Source of the DNA: Ciceribacter ferrooxidans | GTDB taxonomy: Bacteria > Pseudomonadota > Alphaproteobacteria > Rhizobiales > Rhizobiaceae | Length of the DNA stretch: 64,000 bases | Direction of reading: 5' to 3' | Assembly (NCBI RefSeq): GCF_004137355.1 | Contig: NZ_SDVB01000106.1 | Location: 100,220-164,219, forward strand | Shown here: positions 34,700-44,826 of the stretch, piece after piece | Layout: every line of letters begins with the position of its first letter | Position numbering within the stretch: the first letter of the stretch is position 1 | Made by a program: the position numbers and the translations under genes | Notes under the pieces: model-generated | What the model saw: only the letters and a program-made list of their open reading frames with translations | Told to the model about the DNA's origin: nothing | The model's database searches: none

Positions 34700-35920
34700 T
34701 CACCTGCTCGCCTTTAGAACTGTCTGATCGCCGGAGATCAACAACAGCCCTCCTTCCTCGTTGAGGTCAAAACGCTGTACCGAGATGAGCGCCTCGAGAA
34801 ACTCACGCTCAACTTTCATCACGGCTGTATCACACGCCATCCTTGTCGTCATTGGAGGGCCGATCTCCAGTCCACCTTCACCATTGATCGAGATCGAACC
34901 TGTAAATCGATTGCAGCCTGTTGAGCCCGAAATCTGTCCCCTGTTGTCAATGGAAATGTTCGGCGCAGAAGCGCTAGCTGTCGGCTGACCTTTGATTTCG
35001 TCGACTACCCAGTTGCCAACCAGGAGATCTAGAGAATCGCCACCACAGCCTGCGAAGGTGCCCGTCACCGACTTCATTTCTACGGTCTGCGGGAAGAGAC
35101 GTCCGCTCATGTCATCTCGACACATCTTATCCTGAATAACAAAACCAATTCCGAACTGCGCGATGTTGTAGTGATACGCACTGTCGACGATCCCAGGCGG
35201 AGGTAGGCTGAGGTCGAGGCGGTCTTCGCCATAGTTCAGTTCCAGCGATAGGCGCGCCTGCTCGATCACAGCGCGCCAGCCGGGTTCGTTGCCCTGCGCC
35301 GACCAGCGGTTTTCATCAGGGGCGGATATCTCGGCACATTCAGGAAGCTCCTTGCCTTCAATGGTCGCCAGACCTCCTCCATTTTTGCTCCAGAATATCG
35401 TTTCTCCGGTTTCATCTGCGTACTTCGCGCCATCGGCCGAGATCGCAGCTTTCAGTTCAAATATCCGGCCATCCGTTTCCACTTTGGCATTACCATCGCG
35501 AAAGCTAACGCGGAGCCGGCTGTCGCCGCACAGAAACGTAGTCTGCAGTTCGGATGGTTCGAACTCGCTCAGCAGGACCTGGCCAAGAGGTACGTCTTCG
35601 CTTCCTGCGGCGATTACAATTGGCTCGCTGACCCACTGAATCCTGTTAGCGAGCTTAATCGTGGCGCGGAGTTCGCCGCCTACTCCGGCGGGAATTTCGA
35701 GATCGAAGTTCCAAGGGCCCTGCTGTCCGAGAGCCACTTCTGTTGTCACTCCGAGACTTGTCCCCTGGAATCCAGTGGCCTCAACCACGAGCTCGGATCG
35801 AGAAGGCAGAGCAATGCTTTCACGAAGGTAAACTGAACCAGTTATTTCGCGCAGTTCTTGTGCAGTGGTAACGCTTGGGGCCAGAGCAAGAATAAAGGCG
35901 GGCAGAACATTGCGTGACAT
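34700..35920 (-). CDS. Secreted YbaY-MliC-META multidomain protein (putative lysozyme inhibitor/stress protein)
   Basis: 406 residues from ATG 35920, with AAAGGA upstream. A signal peptide is visible (SRNVLPAFILALAPSVTTAQ). Domain order by recognisable patterns: YbaY-like (about 25-115), an MliC C-type lysozyme-inhibitor-like segment (about 127-198: FLCGDSRLRVSFRDG, then GAKYADETGETIFWSKNGG), a COG3650-like segment (about 206-290: WSAQGNEPGWRAVI), and a C-terminal META/HslJ-like domain (about 296-406: GNWVVDEIKG, GCNRFTGSI, MTTRMACDTAVMKVEREFLEAL). It is a periplasmic protein, possibly protecting peptidoglycan. Lower GC and codon choice unlike the flanking genes suggest transfer. It is convergent with the D-aminopeptidase operon. 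Confidence 0.82.
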   Translation of the reverse strand: MSRNVLPAFILALAPSVTTAQELREITGSVYLRESIALPSRSELVVEATGFQGTSLGVTTEVALGQQGPWNFDLEIPAGVGGELRATIKLANRIQWVSEPIVIAAGSEDVPLGQVLLSEFEPSELQTTFLCGDSRLRVSFRDGNAKVETDGRIFELKAAISADGAKYADETGETIFWSKNGGGLATIEGKELPECAEISAPDENRWSAQGNEPGWRAVIEQARLSLELNYGEDRLDLSLPPPGIVDSAYHYNIAQFGIGFVIQDKMCRDDMSGRLFPQTVEMKSVTGTFAGCGGDSLDLLVGNWVVDEIKGQPTASASAPNISIDNRGQISGSTGCNRFTGSISINGEGGLEIGPPMTTRMACDTAVMKVEREFLEALISVQRFDLNEEGGLLLISGDQTVLKASR

Positions 35921-36169
35921 AAACAATCCTTTGCTTATAGAGCGTTTCGGCTGAAAAGGGGCTGAGTAAAGTCGGCATGTCCGGATTCGGTCGGATTATC
36001 CTACGTTTCGATCGAGAAGCATGGTTTGCACTGTTGTCGCCGACGATTACTATGAGCGACGGCTGCTACCTTACGCAAGCGATATGGCGCGCCGGGAGTA
36101 ATTGCTAACCGTTCTCTTCATGCCACCACGGCCTAGCCTCGTTTTATGCGAGACAACAGTCGACATGGA

Positions 36170-37357
36170 CTATTTCGGCAAGATCCGTGCGGCAAGTTCG
36201 CTCCAGTACGCGACCCCATGGCCAATGGCATCATCGTCGAAGTCGTATCCGGGGTTGTGAAGAGCAGCGGAGTCTCCGTTACCGAGAAGAACATAGGCAC
36301 CCGGTACCCGCCGCAGGATGAAGGCGAAATCTTCGGAGCCCATAACTGGCTTCAGATCGTCTCTCACCTTGTCGGCACCGGCCACTGCGCGCATCGCGTC
36401 GAGCGCGATCTCGGTCTCCGTCGGGTGATTGATTGTTGGCGGATAGGGCGTGAGGGGCGGTCTCGAGACTGTCACTTTAACGCCTAGCGCTTCGCCGGTC
36501 TTCTCGCAAATCCGCCAAAGCTCTTCTTCGATCGTGACAGCAACTTTCTCCGAGAAGCACCGGAAGCCACACTTCAACTCCACCTTGTCGGGAATGACGT
36601 TGAACGCGTCCCCACCATTGATCGCAGTGATGGAAACTACAGCTTGCTCGAATGGATTCACCACGCGACTGACGATCGTCTGTACGGAACTGATGATGTG
36701 GCCGGCAGCCACGATCGGGTCGCGCGTCGTGTGCGGCTGCGCAGCATGTCCGCCCTCGCCCTGAACGGTGATGAAGACGCCATCGGCCGACGCCATCGCC
36801 GGGCCGCGCATGACACCGAATTCACCGACCGGCATCCCCGGCCAGTTATGGAGCGCGTAAGCACCCTTGACCGGGAAACGCTCGAGCATGCCGTCATCGA
36901 TCATGGCTTGCGCGCCCGCCTGACCTTCCTCCGCCGGCTGGAAACAGAAAATGAGCGTCCCATCGAATGTTCGTGTGTCAGCGAGATGCCGCGCCGCGCC
37001 CAATAGCATGACGGTGTGCCCGTCATGGCCACAAGCATGCATTCGTCCCGGAGCAGTTGAAGAATACGCCACGCCCGAGGCTTCCTCGATCGGAAGAGCG
37101 TCCATGTCCGCCCTGAACAGGACGCGCTTCTCCTTCGAAGCTGCCGGCCCGCTGGAGCCATGCAATACGCCGAGAATACCGGTCTTGCCGATCCCCTCGA
37201 TCACCTCGTCGAAGCCGAACGAGCGAAGGCGCTCGGCCACAAGCCCTGCGGTGCGCGGCAGATCGTACATCAGCTCGGGATGGCGGTGAAAATCTTGTCG
37301 CCACTCGATCAGGTCAGGAAGCATCGCGGCGATCGAGTTCTTCAACGAGGTGCGCAT
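36170..37357 (-). CDS. M20-family amidohydrolase (hippurate hydrolase/N-acyl-amino-acid deacylase type)
   Basis: 395 residues from ATG 37357. Metal ligands are in place: HACGHDGHT with C/H/H, FQPAEEGQ with Glu-Glu, the later ALHNWPG His, and the C-terminal ALHNPGYDFDD. It has the M20D core and a dimerisation domain (GEGGHAAQPHTTRDPI). M20D enzymes remove acyl groups from N-acyl amino acids, or amino acids from conjugates such as indole-acetyl-amino acids. It is the last gene of the long minus-strand unit headed by the TRAP genes and follows a peptide ABC transporter by 147 bases, so it probably cleaves what that transporter imports. Confidence 0.92.
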   Translation of the reverse strand: MRTSLKNSIAAMLPDLIEWRQDFHRHPELMYDLPRTAGLVAERLRSFGFDEVIEGIGKTGILGVLHGSSGPAASKEKRVLFRADMDALPIEEASGVAYSSTAPGRMHACGHDGHTVMLLGAARHLADTRTFDGTLIFCFQPAEEGQAGAQAMIDDGMLERFPVKGAYALHNWPGMPVGEFGVMRGPAMASADGVFITVQGEGGHAAQPHTTRDPIVAAGHIISSVQTIVSRVVNPFEQAVVSITAINGGDAFNVIPDKVELKCGFRCFSEKVAVTIEEELWRICEKTGEALGVKVTVSRPPLTPYPPTINHPTETEIALDAMRAVAGADKVRDDLKPVMGSEDFAFILRRVPGAYVLLGNGDSAALHNPGYDFDDDAIGHGVAYWSELAARILPK

Positions 37358-37504
37358 TTCATCCAGTTCCTATGTCAGTTGCAGCCTTGCCCTGCCTGGG
37401 TGGCGGAGCAGCATTGTTTGCCAATGGGCCTCCGGCGCGAAGCGGAGTGCCAAATGACAGTGCCGATTGTCGGTGGGAGGCAACCCTCCGATCGATGCCT
37501 ACGG

Positions 37505-39124
37505 TCACGTGCGCGCGAAGTCCGGAAGCGGATATCCTGACGGATGCGCCCCGATCGGAAACCATTCCTGGCCCGGTATCGCCGCCAGGAGCTCATCGAC
37601 ATACGGATGCCGGCTGGTCGCCATGACCTCCGCCGGTGTACCCTTAGCCACGGTTTTCCCATGCCGCATCACGACGATGTTGTCGCATATCCCGGCAGCG
37701 ACCCTGAGGTCGTGCGTTATGAAAAGGATCGCCAGACCGCGCTTCTTCTTCAGGTCGTCGAACAGATCCAGAATCTCCCGCTGCATGGAAACATCCAGCG
37801 CGGACAAAGCCTCGTCGGCGATCAATACTTCTGGGTTGGCGGCGAGGGCGCGGGCGATGCAGACGCGTTGGCGCTGGCCTCCCGAAAGCTCGTGGGGAAA
37901 CCGGTCGAGAAACTTGCGGTCGAGCTTCACGTCATCGAGAAGGGAAAGAGCCCTATCCGTTTCGGCACCTCGCGCGGCACCGTTCACACGGGCGACATCC
38001 ATGAGCGTCCGACCGACCGTGTGGCGCGGATTGAGCGCCGCCGTCGGGTCCTGAAACACCATCTGCATGCAATGTCGATGCCGGCGCTTCAGGAATTGCG
38101 GAAGCGGCACGATATCTGTCCCGTGGACGGCGATCACACCGGCATCGGGCTCCTCCATACCGACCAGGCACTTCGCGAAGGTCGATTTTCCCGACCCGCT
38201 TTCGCCGACGATACCAAGCGTCTCCCCGGCTGCCAGATCGATCGCTACATCGTCGAGCGCAGTGAAACGCCCTTTGAACGTCTTGCGCAGAGATCGCGCG
38301 GACACGATCGGTACGGCTTTCAGCCCACCGAACCGCGGCCTCCACTCCGGAACCGCGCCGATGAGCGTCCTCGTGTAGTCGTTGCGGGGATTCTTGAGCA
38401 CATCCCCGAGCCCGCCCTGTTCGACAATACGCCCATGACGCAGGACCACCACATCATCGGCAATTTCGGCGACGACACCGAAATCATGGGTGATGAAGAG
38501 GACCGCCGTTGCGAAACTCCTCTGCAATTCTTCGACCAAGTGAAGGATTTGCGCTTGCGTCGTAACGTCGAGCGCGGTCGTCGGCTCGTCTGCGATCAGG
38601 AGATCAGGATTAAGCGCCATTGCCATTGAGATCATGATGCGCTGGCGCTGGCCTCCCGAGAGTTCGAAGGGGTAGGAATCGAGGATCCGGCGGGGGTCCG
38701 GCAGATGCGCCATGTCGAGTAGCTCGCGCATGCGCAGGTCGCGTCCTCCCGGCGGCTCGACGCGATGGGCAGAGAACACCTCGTCGAACTGCGTCCGGAT
38801 CTTTCTAACCGGATTGAGCGCGGACATCGGATCCTGGAAGATCATGCTGATCCGCTTCCCGCGCAGGTCGCGCATCGTGGTCTTGGACTGACCACGTAGG
38901 CTATCGCCCCGGAATCTGATATCACCGCCGGTGATCGCCAGTTGCGTACTCGGAAGGAGACCGAGCACCGCATTGGCGATGATCGATTTGCCGGAGCCAC
39001 TCTCACCCACGATGCAGACCGTCTTCCCCTCCTCCACCGAGAAGCTGACATTTTCGACAATGGGCGTCTCTTGCCTTAGGCTCACGAAGAGTTCGCGAAC
39101 GTCAAGAACGGGACCAGGCATCAT
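37505..39124 (-). CDS. Dipeptide ABC transporter, fused DppD-DppF ATP-binding protein
   Basis: 539 residues from ATG 39124, overlapping the DppC-type stop (ATGATG). A much longer frame upstream only shadows the permease gene. Two ATPase domains are fused. Domain 1 has [24 protein letters not shown] and [18 protein letters not shown]. Domain 2 (from about residue 280) has [26 protein letters not shown] and [16 protein letters not shown]. Each is followed by an HDFGVVAEI or [10 protein letters not shown]-loop. The cluster-binding Cys tails of separate DppD/DppF are absent. It powers the two permeases and the binding protein encoded upstream. Confidence 0.93.
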   Translation of the reverse strand: MMPGPVLDVRELFVSLRQETPIVENVSFSVEEGKTVCIVGESGSGKSIIANAVLGLLPSTQLAITGGDIRFRGDSLRGQSKTTMRDLRGKRISMIFQDPMSALNPVRKIRTQFDEVFSAHRVEPPGGRDLRMRELLDMAHLPDPRRILDSYPFELSGGQRQRIMISMAMALNPDLLIADEPTTALDVTTQAQILHLVEELQRSFATAVLFITHDFGVVAEIADDVVVLRHGRIVEQGGLGDVLKNPRNDYTRTLIGAVPEWRPRFGGLKAVPIVSARSLRKTFKGRFTALDDVAIDLAAGETLGIVGESGSGKSTFAKCLVGMEEPDAGVIAVHGTDIVPLPQFLKRRHRHCMQMVFQDPTAALNPRHTVGRTLMDVARVNGAARGAETDRALSLLDDVKLDRKFLDRFPHELSGGQRQRVCIARALAANPEVLIADEALSALDVSMQREILDLFDDLKKKRGLAILFITHDLRVAAGICDNIVVMRHGKTVAKGTPAEVMATSRHPYVDELLAAIPGQEWFPIGAHPSGYPLPDFART

Positions 39125-39960
39125 TTGGATTCCCTCCGCTCGAAATACGGATCCTGGCTGTCGCCAATCGCATCGCCCAGAATAGTGATCGAGACGATCG
39201 TCGACATGATCGCAAGTCCAGGCAGGAAGGTGAGCCACCAGCTCTGCGACATGACACCACGCCCGGCGCTGATCAGGTATCCCCAACTGACGACCTTCGG
39301 GTCCCCGAGACCTACGAAGCTCAGCGCGCTTTCGAACAGTATTGCCATCGACACCATCAGAGCTGCCATGACGGTGAGCGGAGACAGGATGTTGGGGAAT
39401 ATCTGAGACCACGCGACGCGGAGGCTTGACTGACCGGAGAGCATGGCCGCCTGAACGAACTCCCGTTTGCGCATCGAGAGAAACTCGGCACGCGTCAGCC
39501 GAGCGACGGGCGGCCAACTGACGACGCTGATCGCAATCATGATGGAGACGGTTGACGGCGCATAGATGGCAACCAGCAGGATTGCGAGTGCAAAGCTGGG
39601 CACGGTCTGAAACATTTCCGTGCTGCGCATCAGCGCGCTGTCGACGCGGCCGCCGACGAAACCGGCAACAGCCCCGATGCTGGTGCCGACGACGATTGCC
39701 ACGCAAGTCGAAACGAGGCCAATCGCCAGTGACGTCCTCGCCCCGAACATGAGCGATGCCATCAGATCTCGCCCGAGCGCGTCGGTTCCGAGCGGGTGCG
39801 TTATGTCCGTGAATGGTGTAAGCAGGGGACGCGCGACCATGCGCCACGGTCCGTCGGGAAAAACGGCCGGCGCCGACAGCGCCGCCAGAGCGATTGCACC
39901 CAAAATCGCGAGCGCAAGCACGGCGTCGAGCCGCGAAAGCAGTGATTTCCAGATCGGCAT
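39121..39960 (-). CDS. Dipeptide ABC transporter permease (DppC family)
   Basis: 279 residues from ATG 39960; the frame extends further upstream over the DppB-type gene but is not used. Motifs: HPLGTDALGRDLMASLMFGART, the EAA loop EFVQAAMLSGQSSLRVAWSQIFPNIL, and ESALSFVGLGDPKVVSWG. Six helices are visible. It overlaps the fused ATPase gene by four bases and follows the DppB-type gene by 11 bases. Confidence 0.92.
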   Translation of the reverse strand: MPIWKSLLSRLDAVLALAILGAIALAALSAPAVFPDGPWRMVARPLLTPFTDITHPLGTDALGRDLMASLMFGARTSLAIGLVSTCVAIVVGTSIGAVAGFVGGRVDSALMRSTEMFQTVPSFALAILLVAIYAPSTVSIMIAISVVSWPPVARLTRAEFLSMRKREFVQAAMLSGQSSLRVAWSQIFPNILSPLTVMAALMVSMAILFESALSFVGLGDPKVVSWGYLISAGRGVMSQSWWLTFLPGLAIMSTIVSITILGDAIGDSQDPYFERRESK

Positions 39961-39971
39961 CGGCTCTGTCC

Positions 39972-40940
39972 TCAAGCGGTGCGGGTTCGCGGGTCGACGA
40001 ACCGGTAAAGGAGATCGACCAGAAGATTGGCCAAGATCACGATTATCGAGGTGGCGATGAAGATCCCGATCACGACATTGTAGTCCCGTGAACCCAATGC
40101 GTCGTACATCAGACGGCCGATGCCGGGCCACGCAAAAACGGTCTCGGTCAGGATCGTTCCAGCCACAAGCTGCCCGGCCTGAACGCCCGCCATCGTCGTA
40201 ATCGGCAGCAATGAGGTGCGCAGCACATGACTAAACCAGATTCTTGCCGGCGCCATGCCCTTGGCATGCGCCGCCTTGACGAAGAGGGCATTGGCAGTCT
40301 CGATCATCGATGCCCGCACGAGACGCGCATAGATCGCCATGGTGAACAGCGCCGACGCCATGGCCGGCATGGCGAGGTGGTGCAGATAGTCGAGTATTGC
40401 GTCAATCCCGGTATAGCCCGCCCCGATCGTCTCGGTGCCATGCGACGGGAACCATCCCAGCCTGCCTGAAAAAAGGAGGATAGCCATGAGGGCGACCCAG
40501 TAATAGGGCGAGGAAAAGAACAGGACGGAGCCGAGGCTGATCAACCGGTCGGTCCACCGGCCGCGGTAGATGGCGGCGACAAAACCCGCCGCTGTGCCCA
40601 TCACCAGCGCAAGGATAAATGCCGCCCCCGCCAGGATGAGCGTATTGGGAAGGCGTTCGACGATCATGTCGAATACGGGCCGGCCCTCGCGATAGGACTT
40701 GCCCAAGTCGAGGCTCGCGACGTCCCTCAGATAATAGCCGAGCTGAACAGGCAACGGCTGACCAAGGCCCATCTGCGCACGCAGGTATTCGATGTACTCA
40801 GGATCACCCGACGCTGCCTCGCCGGCGATGAAAGCCGCTGGATCACCCGGCGCCGCCCTGACGAGCAGGAACGTTCCGGTGATCACGACCAGAATCACGA
40901 CAATGCGCTTGGCGAATTCGGACAGGACGGTCTTGAGCAT
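39972..40940 (-). CDS. Dipeptide ABC transporter permease (DppB family)
   Basis: 322 residues from ATG 40940. Six helices are visible, with the DppB N-terminal pattern (FAKRIVVILVVITGTFLLVRAAPGDPAAFI), SSPYYWVALMAILLFSGRLGWFP and the EAA loop ALFVKAAHAKGMAPARIWFSHVLRTSLLP. It is the first permease after the binding-protein gene (61 bases). Specificity cannot be read from permeases; the DMF-amidase-like and amidohydrolase neighbours suggest an amide or N-acylated amino acid/peptide. Confidence 0.92.
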   Translation of the reverse strand: MLKTVLSEFAKRIVVILVVITGTFLLVRAAPGDPAAFIAGEAASGDPEYIEYLRAQMGLGQPLPVQLGYYLRDVASLDLGKSYREGRPVFDMIVERLPNTLILAGAAFILALVMGTAAGFVAAIYRGRWTDRLISLGSVLFFSSPYYWVALMAILLFSGRLGWFPSHGTETIGAGYTGIDAILDYLHHLAMPAMASALFTMAIYARLVRASMIETANALFVKAAHAKGMAPARIWFSHVLRTSLLPITTMAGVQAGQLVAGTILTETVFAWPGIGRLMYDALGSRDYNVVIGIFIATSIIVILANLLVDLLYRFVDPRTRTA

Positions 40941-41001
40941 GGCGTCAACTCCGTGCGCAATCCTGCCGGCCGGCTGACGTGCCGGTCGGCCGAATTGGCA
41001 C

Positions 41002-42552
41002 CTATTTTTCGATCCAAACGTTTTCGAAGCTGTCGCTGAGACCGAGTGCCGTCGTGATCAGGTCCCTGACTTTCGCACGGTATAGCGTGGGGAACTGGAG
41101 TTCCGCCGTCCAACCCTGGACGGCATCGTCGGCGATGATCTTCTGAGCCTGGGCGTAGAGTGCGGCGCGATCGCCGGCATCACCCACGGCATCGGCCTTC
41201 GCAAGCAACTCATCCAGTCGGGGGTTGGAATAGCGGCCAACATTGTTCCACGGCGAACCGATAACGTCGTTGCGCGAGTAGAAGTTTCGCGTCACACCGA
41301 CTGCAGGGTCACCATACTGGTAGAGGTAGATATTGCCGAGGTCGTAATTGCGCTCGCCGAGCTTTTTCAGATAGCCGCCCACGTCATTGGTGTCGATTTC
41401 GACATTGAGGCCGATTTCCTTCCAGGCCTGCACTTCATATTCCGCAAGGCGCGCCCAGGCGGATCCGACTGGTGCGGTGCTGAGCTTCAGCAGTTCGCCC
41501 TTGTAGGTCGAAGCGGCAACGAGGGCTTTCGCTTTCTCGACGTCGAATTCGTAGGCGTTGACGGACGGGTCGAAGAAAAGCGTCCTCGAATCGAATGCAC
41601 CGCGTGGCGGCGTCGCAAGGCCGGCGAAAACCACGTCGCGGATGAAGTTCTTGTCCAACCCATAGTTCAACGCCTGACGCAATTTGACATCGTCGAGAGG
41701 CGCCTTTTGCGTGTTGATCCACAAGAAGGCGTGCGGAGCCAGCATCTCCCAGCCCTTTGTGGTCGATTTGACACCATCCAGGCTTGCGAGCCGCGAAACG
41801 TCGAACCCTTCGAGATTGGAGGCCGAGACGACATCCACGCTGCCTTCCTCAAATGCGACCGCGCAGCCTTGTGCATCGGGAATAATCACGAAGTAGAGGT
41901 CGTCGAGATAGGGTTTTGTTCCGTCTCGGTATTCGTTGAAGCGGGCCAGATGGATGAAGCTGCCCTTCTTCCATTCCTTGATGTAGAACGCCCCCGTTCC
42001 GATCGGGGTGGAATTGGCCGGATTTTCCCGGAAATTTCCGCCCGTATAAAGGTGAGCAGGTATGATCGGCAGGCTGCCGTAGTTCAGCATGTAGATGAAG
42101 GATGGGATGCTCTCCTTGAGCGTAAACCGCACTTGGTGTTCCGAAGTCGCCTCGACCTTCTTCACCTTGTCAGCGACCAGTTTCAGGCGATCATTCTCCA
42201 CCGAGAACACCTGGTACGAGGCCACGACGTCAGCGGCCGTGAACGGTTTGCCGTCATGCCATTTGGCGTTTTCCACGAGGTCGAAGGTCCAGATCAGCCC
42301 GTCGTCGGACTTCTCCCAGGAACTCGCAAGCCAGGGCTGCGGCCTCAGCTCGAAATCGAACTTGACGAGCGCCTCATAGATCTTGCTGGAAACAATGCTG
42401 GCGGAGCCAAGGCCGGACAGACCGGCCACGGCCATCGGCGGTTCGGGAAAAAGCGCGACTTTCAGCGCACCGCCTCTTTCCTGTGCTGCAAGCGGCGCGG
42501 CAAATGCCAAGACCACTGCGACGGTAATGGCAACCAATGATCCGAGTTTCAT
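41002..42552 (-). CDS. Dipeptide/oligopeptide ABC transporter, periplasmic binding protein
   Basis: 516 residues from ATG 42552. A signal peptide is clear (MKLGSLVAITVAVVLAFAAP, then LAAQERG, with cleavage after AAQ or LAA). Family-5 binding-protein features: SSKIYEALVKFDFELRPQPWLASSW, FDLVENAKWHDGKPFTAADVVASY, and LRQALNYGLDKNFI near the middle. It follows the DMF-amidase-like gene by 74 bases, so transcription may run through, although the gap could hold its own promoter. It supplies the DppB/C/DF system downstream. Confidence 0.92.
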   Translation of the reverse strand: MKLGSLVAITVAVVLAFAAPLAAQERGGALKVALFPEPPMAVAGLSGLGSASIVSSKIYEALVKFDFELRPQPWLASSWEKSDDGLIWTFDLVENAKWHDGKPFTAADVVASYQVFSVENDRLKLVADKVKKVEATSEHQVRFTLKESIPSFIYMLNYGSLPIIPAHLYTGGNFRENPANSTPIGTGAFYIKEWKKGSFIHLARFNEYRDGTKPYLDDLYFVIIPDAQGCAVAFEEGSVDVVSASNLEGFDVSRLASLDGVKSTTKGWEMLAPHAFLWINTQKAPLDDVKLRQALNYGLDKNFIRDVVFAGLATPPRGAFDSRTLFFDPSVNAYEFDVEKAKALVAASTYKGELLKLSTAPVGSAWARLAEYEVQAWKEIGLNVEIDTNDVGGYLKKLGERNYDLGNIYLYQYGDPAVGVTRNFYSRNDVIGSPWNNVGRYSNPRLDELLAKADAVGDAGDRAALYAQAQKIIADDAVQGWTAELQFPTLYRAKVRDLITTALGLSDSFENVWIEK

Positions 42553-42626
42553 TTGTCTTCTCTTCCAACGGTTTGTCTTCTGGCTCCCACTCCGAGAGCC
42601 CGATGGTTCAATCAATTGGCTCTTGC

Positions 42627-44819
42627 CTACCGGTCTGCGCGAAACGGCGCCGGATCGAGAAATCGGTTGATGACATTCGCCGTCATCCGGACGACGTCGT
42701 TGCGGCCAGCCGGGTCACCGCCATCGAGCAATGCGCCAACCCAGGTCATGGATCCGACGGAAAAGACCGCGCCGGATCGGCCGGCAAACCTGATCGCGAT
42801 GTCCGACCGCGCTTTCGGATCGGTAAAGGGAAGTACGGTCGACAGCATTTCTTCCTTGGTACGAAGCATAGACTGAGGATGGCCCAAACTGCTCGCGATG
42901 AGGTGAACATCTGCGTCGGGTGCAAGGCGGCGCTCCACCCGGTCGACCTCCTGTCCGGCCGCACCGTTGCCGAGCCAACCGTGATGTCCGAACGTGTCGC
43001 CCACTCCGTCGAGTGCAAAGGCGGCCGGCCCGGAACGGGCATCCGGATTGACCTTGTAATACCCGCTCTCGTCGAACCCTTGCGCGGCAAAGCCTACTCC
43101 GGCCAGCCGGTTCGGCGGCCGGCCAAGTCGCCTCCAGAGCCCGCCATAGCCTCCGTCCATCATATGGTGGCCCTCGCCCGGCTCGGCGATCCATGCACGG
43201 GTGCCGTCTTCGGTGCGGCGCACCTCGATCTGGCCGGGGACACGGTCCGAAACGCTCACACGCCAGTAAAAGCCGTTGCCGCCGAGATAGAGCAAGCGGC
43301 CACCGCCGTCACAATAGGCGTCGAGCGCATTCAGCATTTCCGCTGAATAGTACTCGGGGTGGTTCCCGGTGACGACAACCCGATGTCCGGCCAGGGCGTC
43401 GGTCCCTTCGCGATGCAGGTCTTCGTCAGTAAGCACGTCGACCTGGCCGAACTGCTGCCTGAGCCAAGTAAGCAGCCATGTGTCAGGGACGATCCCCCAC
43501 GGCAAGCTTGCAAAGCGCATTGACAGTACAGGCCGCAGGCGAGAGGACAGCATGACGGGCGAACCGTCCTTATGCCGGTCGTAATGCGACCTCCCAAACC
43601 CCGAATGTCCATCGACAGGGGATTCGTCGGGATAGAAGGTGATCCCGTGGTTCGGTCCCCGCATCGCCGTCGGCGCATTGCCGTAGGACAGATAGGTGAA
43701 CGTGGGAAGGAGGAGAGCGACTGGCGCCCTGGAAGCCCGACGCGCGCGAACCACGAAGGGAACCACGTCCGACCCGTTCTCGGTCTCGAGCGAGATACCA
43801 TAGAGCCCGGAGGCACAACCCTGAGGGATCTCCAGCGCCAACGCGTCCGGCCACCCGCAATCGGCGAGGTCGTCGGAATGGAAGTGAACCGCGTTGTAGT
43901 GCCCCGGCCGCTGACGCCAGTCAAAGACGCTGCCATCCCAAAATGGGCCCGTGATCGCACGGGTCGGCGTGTTGACCAGGACGGCGTCACAGCGCGCAGG
44001 CCCGACGTCGACGACGCGGTCACTTTCCGGGAACAGCGAGAAGTCCCATCGCGAATGGATCGTCGCCGCGCCATGGGCACGTGTCAAACGCCGCCACCCC
44101 TCCGGGCCATTGGCCAGTGCCGATGCGATATCCCGGGCGTTCGCGGACGCGAGCACTGGGTCGGCGACACGCCCGTCAACGACCTCGCACGGCAGACTGC
44201 CGGAGATGCGCGCGCCCAGCGACAGGGAATGTGCCGTTTCCAGCCCTTCAACCTGACGTTCTGCACCGGTCATGCTGACATTCCCGAAAAGCGGGGCAAT
44301 TGCCAGAACGACCCCTCCTGCCGGCTGTGCGAGCGTGACGGCAATTGCCGTCCAGCGACCGCGTTCAAGCGCAGACCCACCGCGCAACAGTGCCGCGTCC
44401 GTCGCATCGACGACGGCGACATGTCCATCCTCCTCGACGCTCACGCCGCCGAGATCGGCTCCATCCGCGTCATAGAACCGCGCAATTGTCTGCCGCCGCC
44501 CCATGAGGGTCGGCATGAACAGGAGGCCGAATGTCTTGGTCGCGGAAACGCGCATGGCCTCCGCCACCGGAGCCGTCGCATAGGACCCGAGTGGCGCCTT
44601 GTGATGCTTCCCCGCCAAGACCGTGCCTTCAAAACCTTCGGCATTCCCGAGGCTCACCTTCGGCCCGGCCTCGGACGACCAGAAGGCGCCTTCGATCCTG
44701 CGGACACCGAGACGCACCTGCTTGGCGGTCGTAGAAACCTTGATCCGTAGTGTCTCTCCTGCCATCACGGCGATCGGGTCCGTGTAACCGACGACATTCT
44801 TGGTAGGCGACGTACTCAT
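42627..44819 (-). CDS. N,N-dimethylformamidase-like large subunit (amide hydrolase)
   Basis: 730 residues from ATG 44819. The N-terminal 280 residues look like beta-sandwich domains (FWDGSVFDWRQRPGHYNAVHFHSDDL follows). Residues about 360-720 match the C-terminal domain of N,N-dimethylformamidase beta subunits: LLLPTFTYLSYGNA, GRSHYDRHKDGSPV, RHVVVTGNHPEYYSAE-like spacing, and DGGGRLLYLGGNGFYWRV. The known enzyme is an iron-dependent alpha2-beta2 amidase that also needs a small subunit of about 130 residues; none is seen here. It lies in a cluster with PfpI- and MaoC-like genes and two importers. Amide hydrolysis is likely, but dimethylformamide need not be the substrate. Confidence 0.85.
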   Translation of the reverse strand: MSTSPTKNVVGYTDPIAVMAGETLRIKVSTTAKQVRLGVRRIEGAFWSSEAGPKVSLGNAEGFEGTVLAGKHHKAPLGSYATAPVAEAMRVSATKTFGLLFMPTLMGRRQTIARFYDADGADLGGVSVEEDGHVAVVDATDAALLRGGSALERGRWTAIAVTLAQPAGGVVLAIAPLFGNVSMTGAERQVEGLETAHSLSLGARISGSLPCEVVDGRVADPVLASANARDIASALANGPEGWRRLTRAHGAATIHSRWDFSLFPESDRVVDVGPARCDAVLVNTPTRAITGPFWDGSVFDWRQRPGHYNAVHFHSDDLADCGWPDALALEIPQGCASGLYGISLETENGSDVVPFVVRARRASRAPVALLLPTFTYLSYGNAPTAMRGPNHGITFYPDESPVDGHSGFGRSHYDRHKDGSPVMLSSRLRPVLSMRFASLPWGIVPDTWLLTWLRQQFGQVDVLTDEDLHREGTDALAGHRVVVTGNHPEYYSAEMLNALDAYCDGGGRLLYLGGNGFYWRVSVSDRVPGQIEVRRTEDGTRAWIAEPGEGHHMMDGGYGGLWRRLGRPPNRLAGVGFAAQGFDESGYYKVNPDARSGPAAFALDGVGDTFGHHGWLGNGAAGQEVDRVERRLAPDADVHLIASSLGHPQSMLRTKEEMLSTVLPFTDPKARSDIAIRFAGRSGAVFSVGSMTWVGALLDGGDPAGRNDVVRMTANVINRFLDPAPFRADR

Positions 44820-44826
44820 GACGACC

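Noticed and set aside
37505-39847. 780-codon version of the fused ABC ATPase
   Set aside because: The first 240 codons overlap the DppC-type permease in another frame; ATG 39124 in the ATGATG overlap is the natural start.
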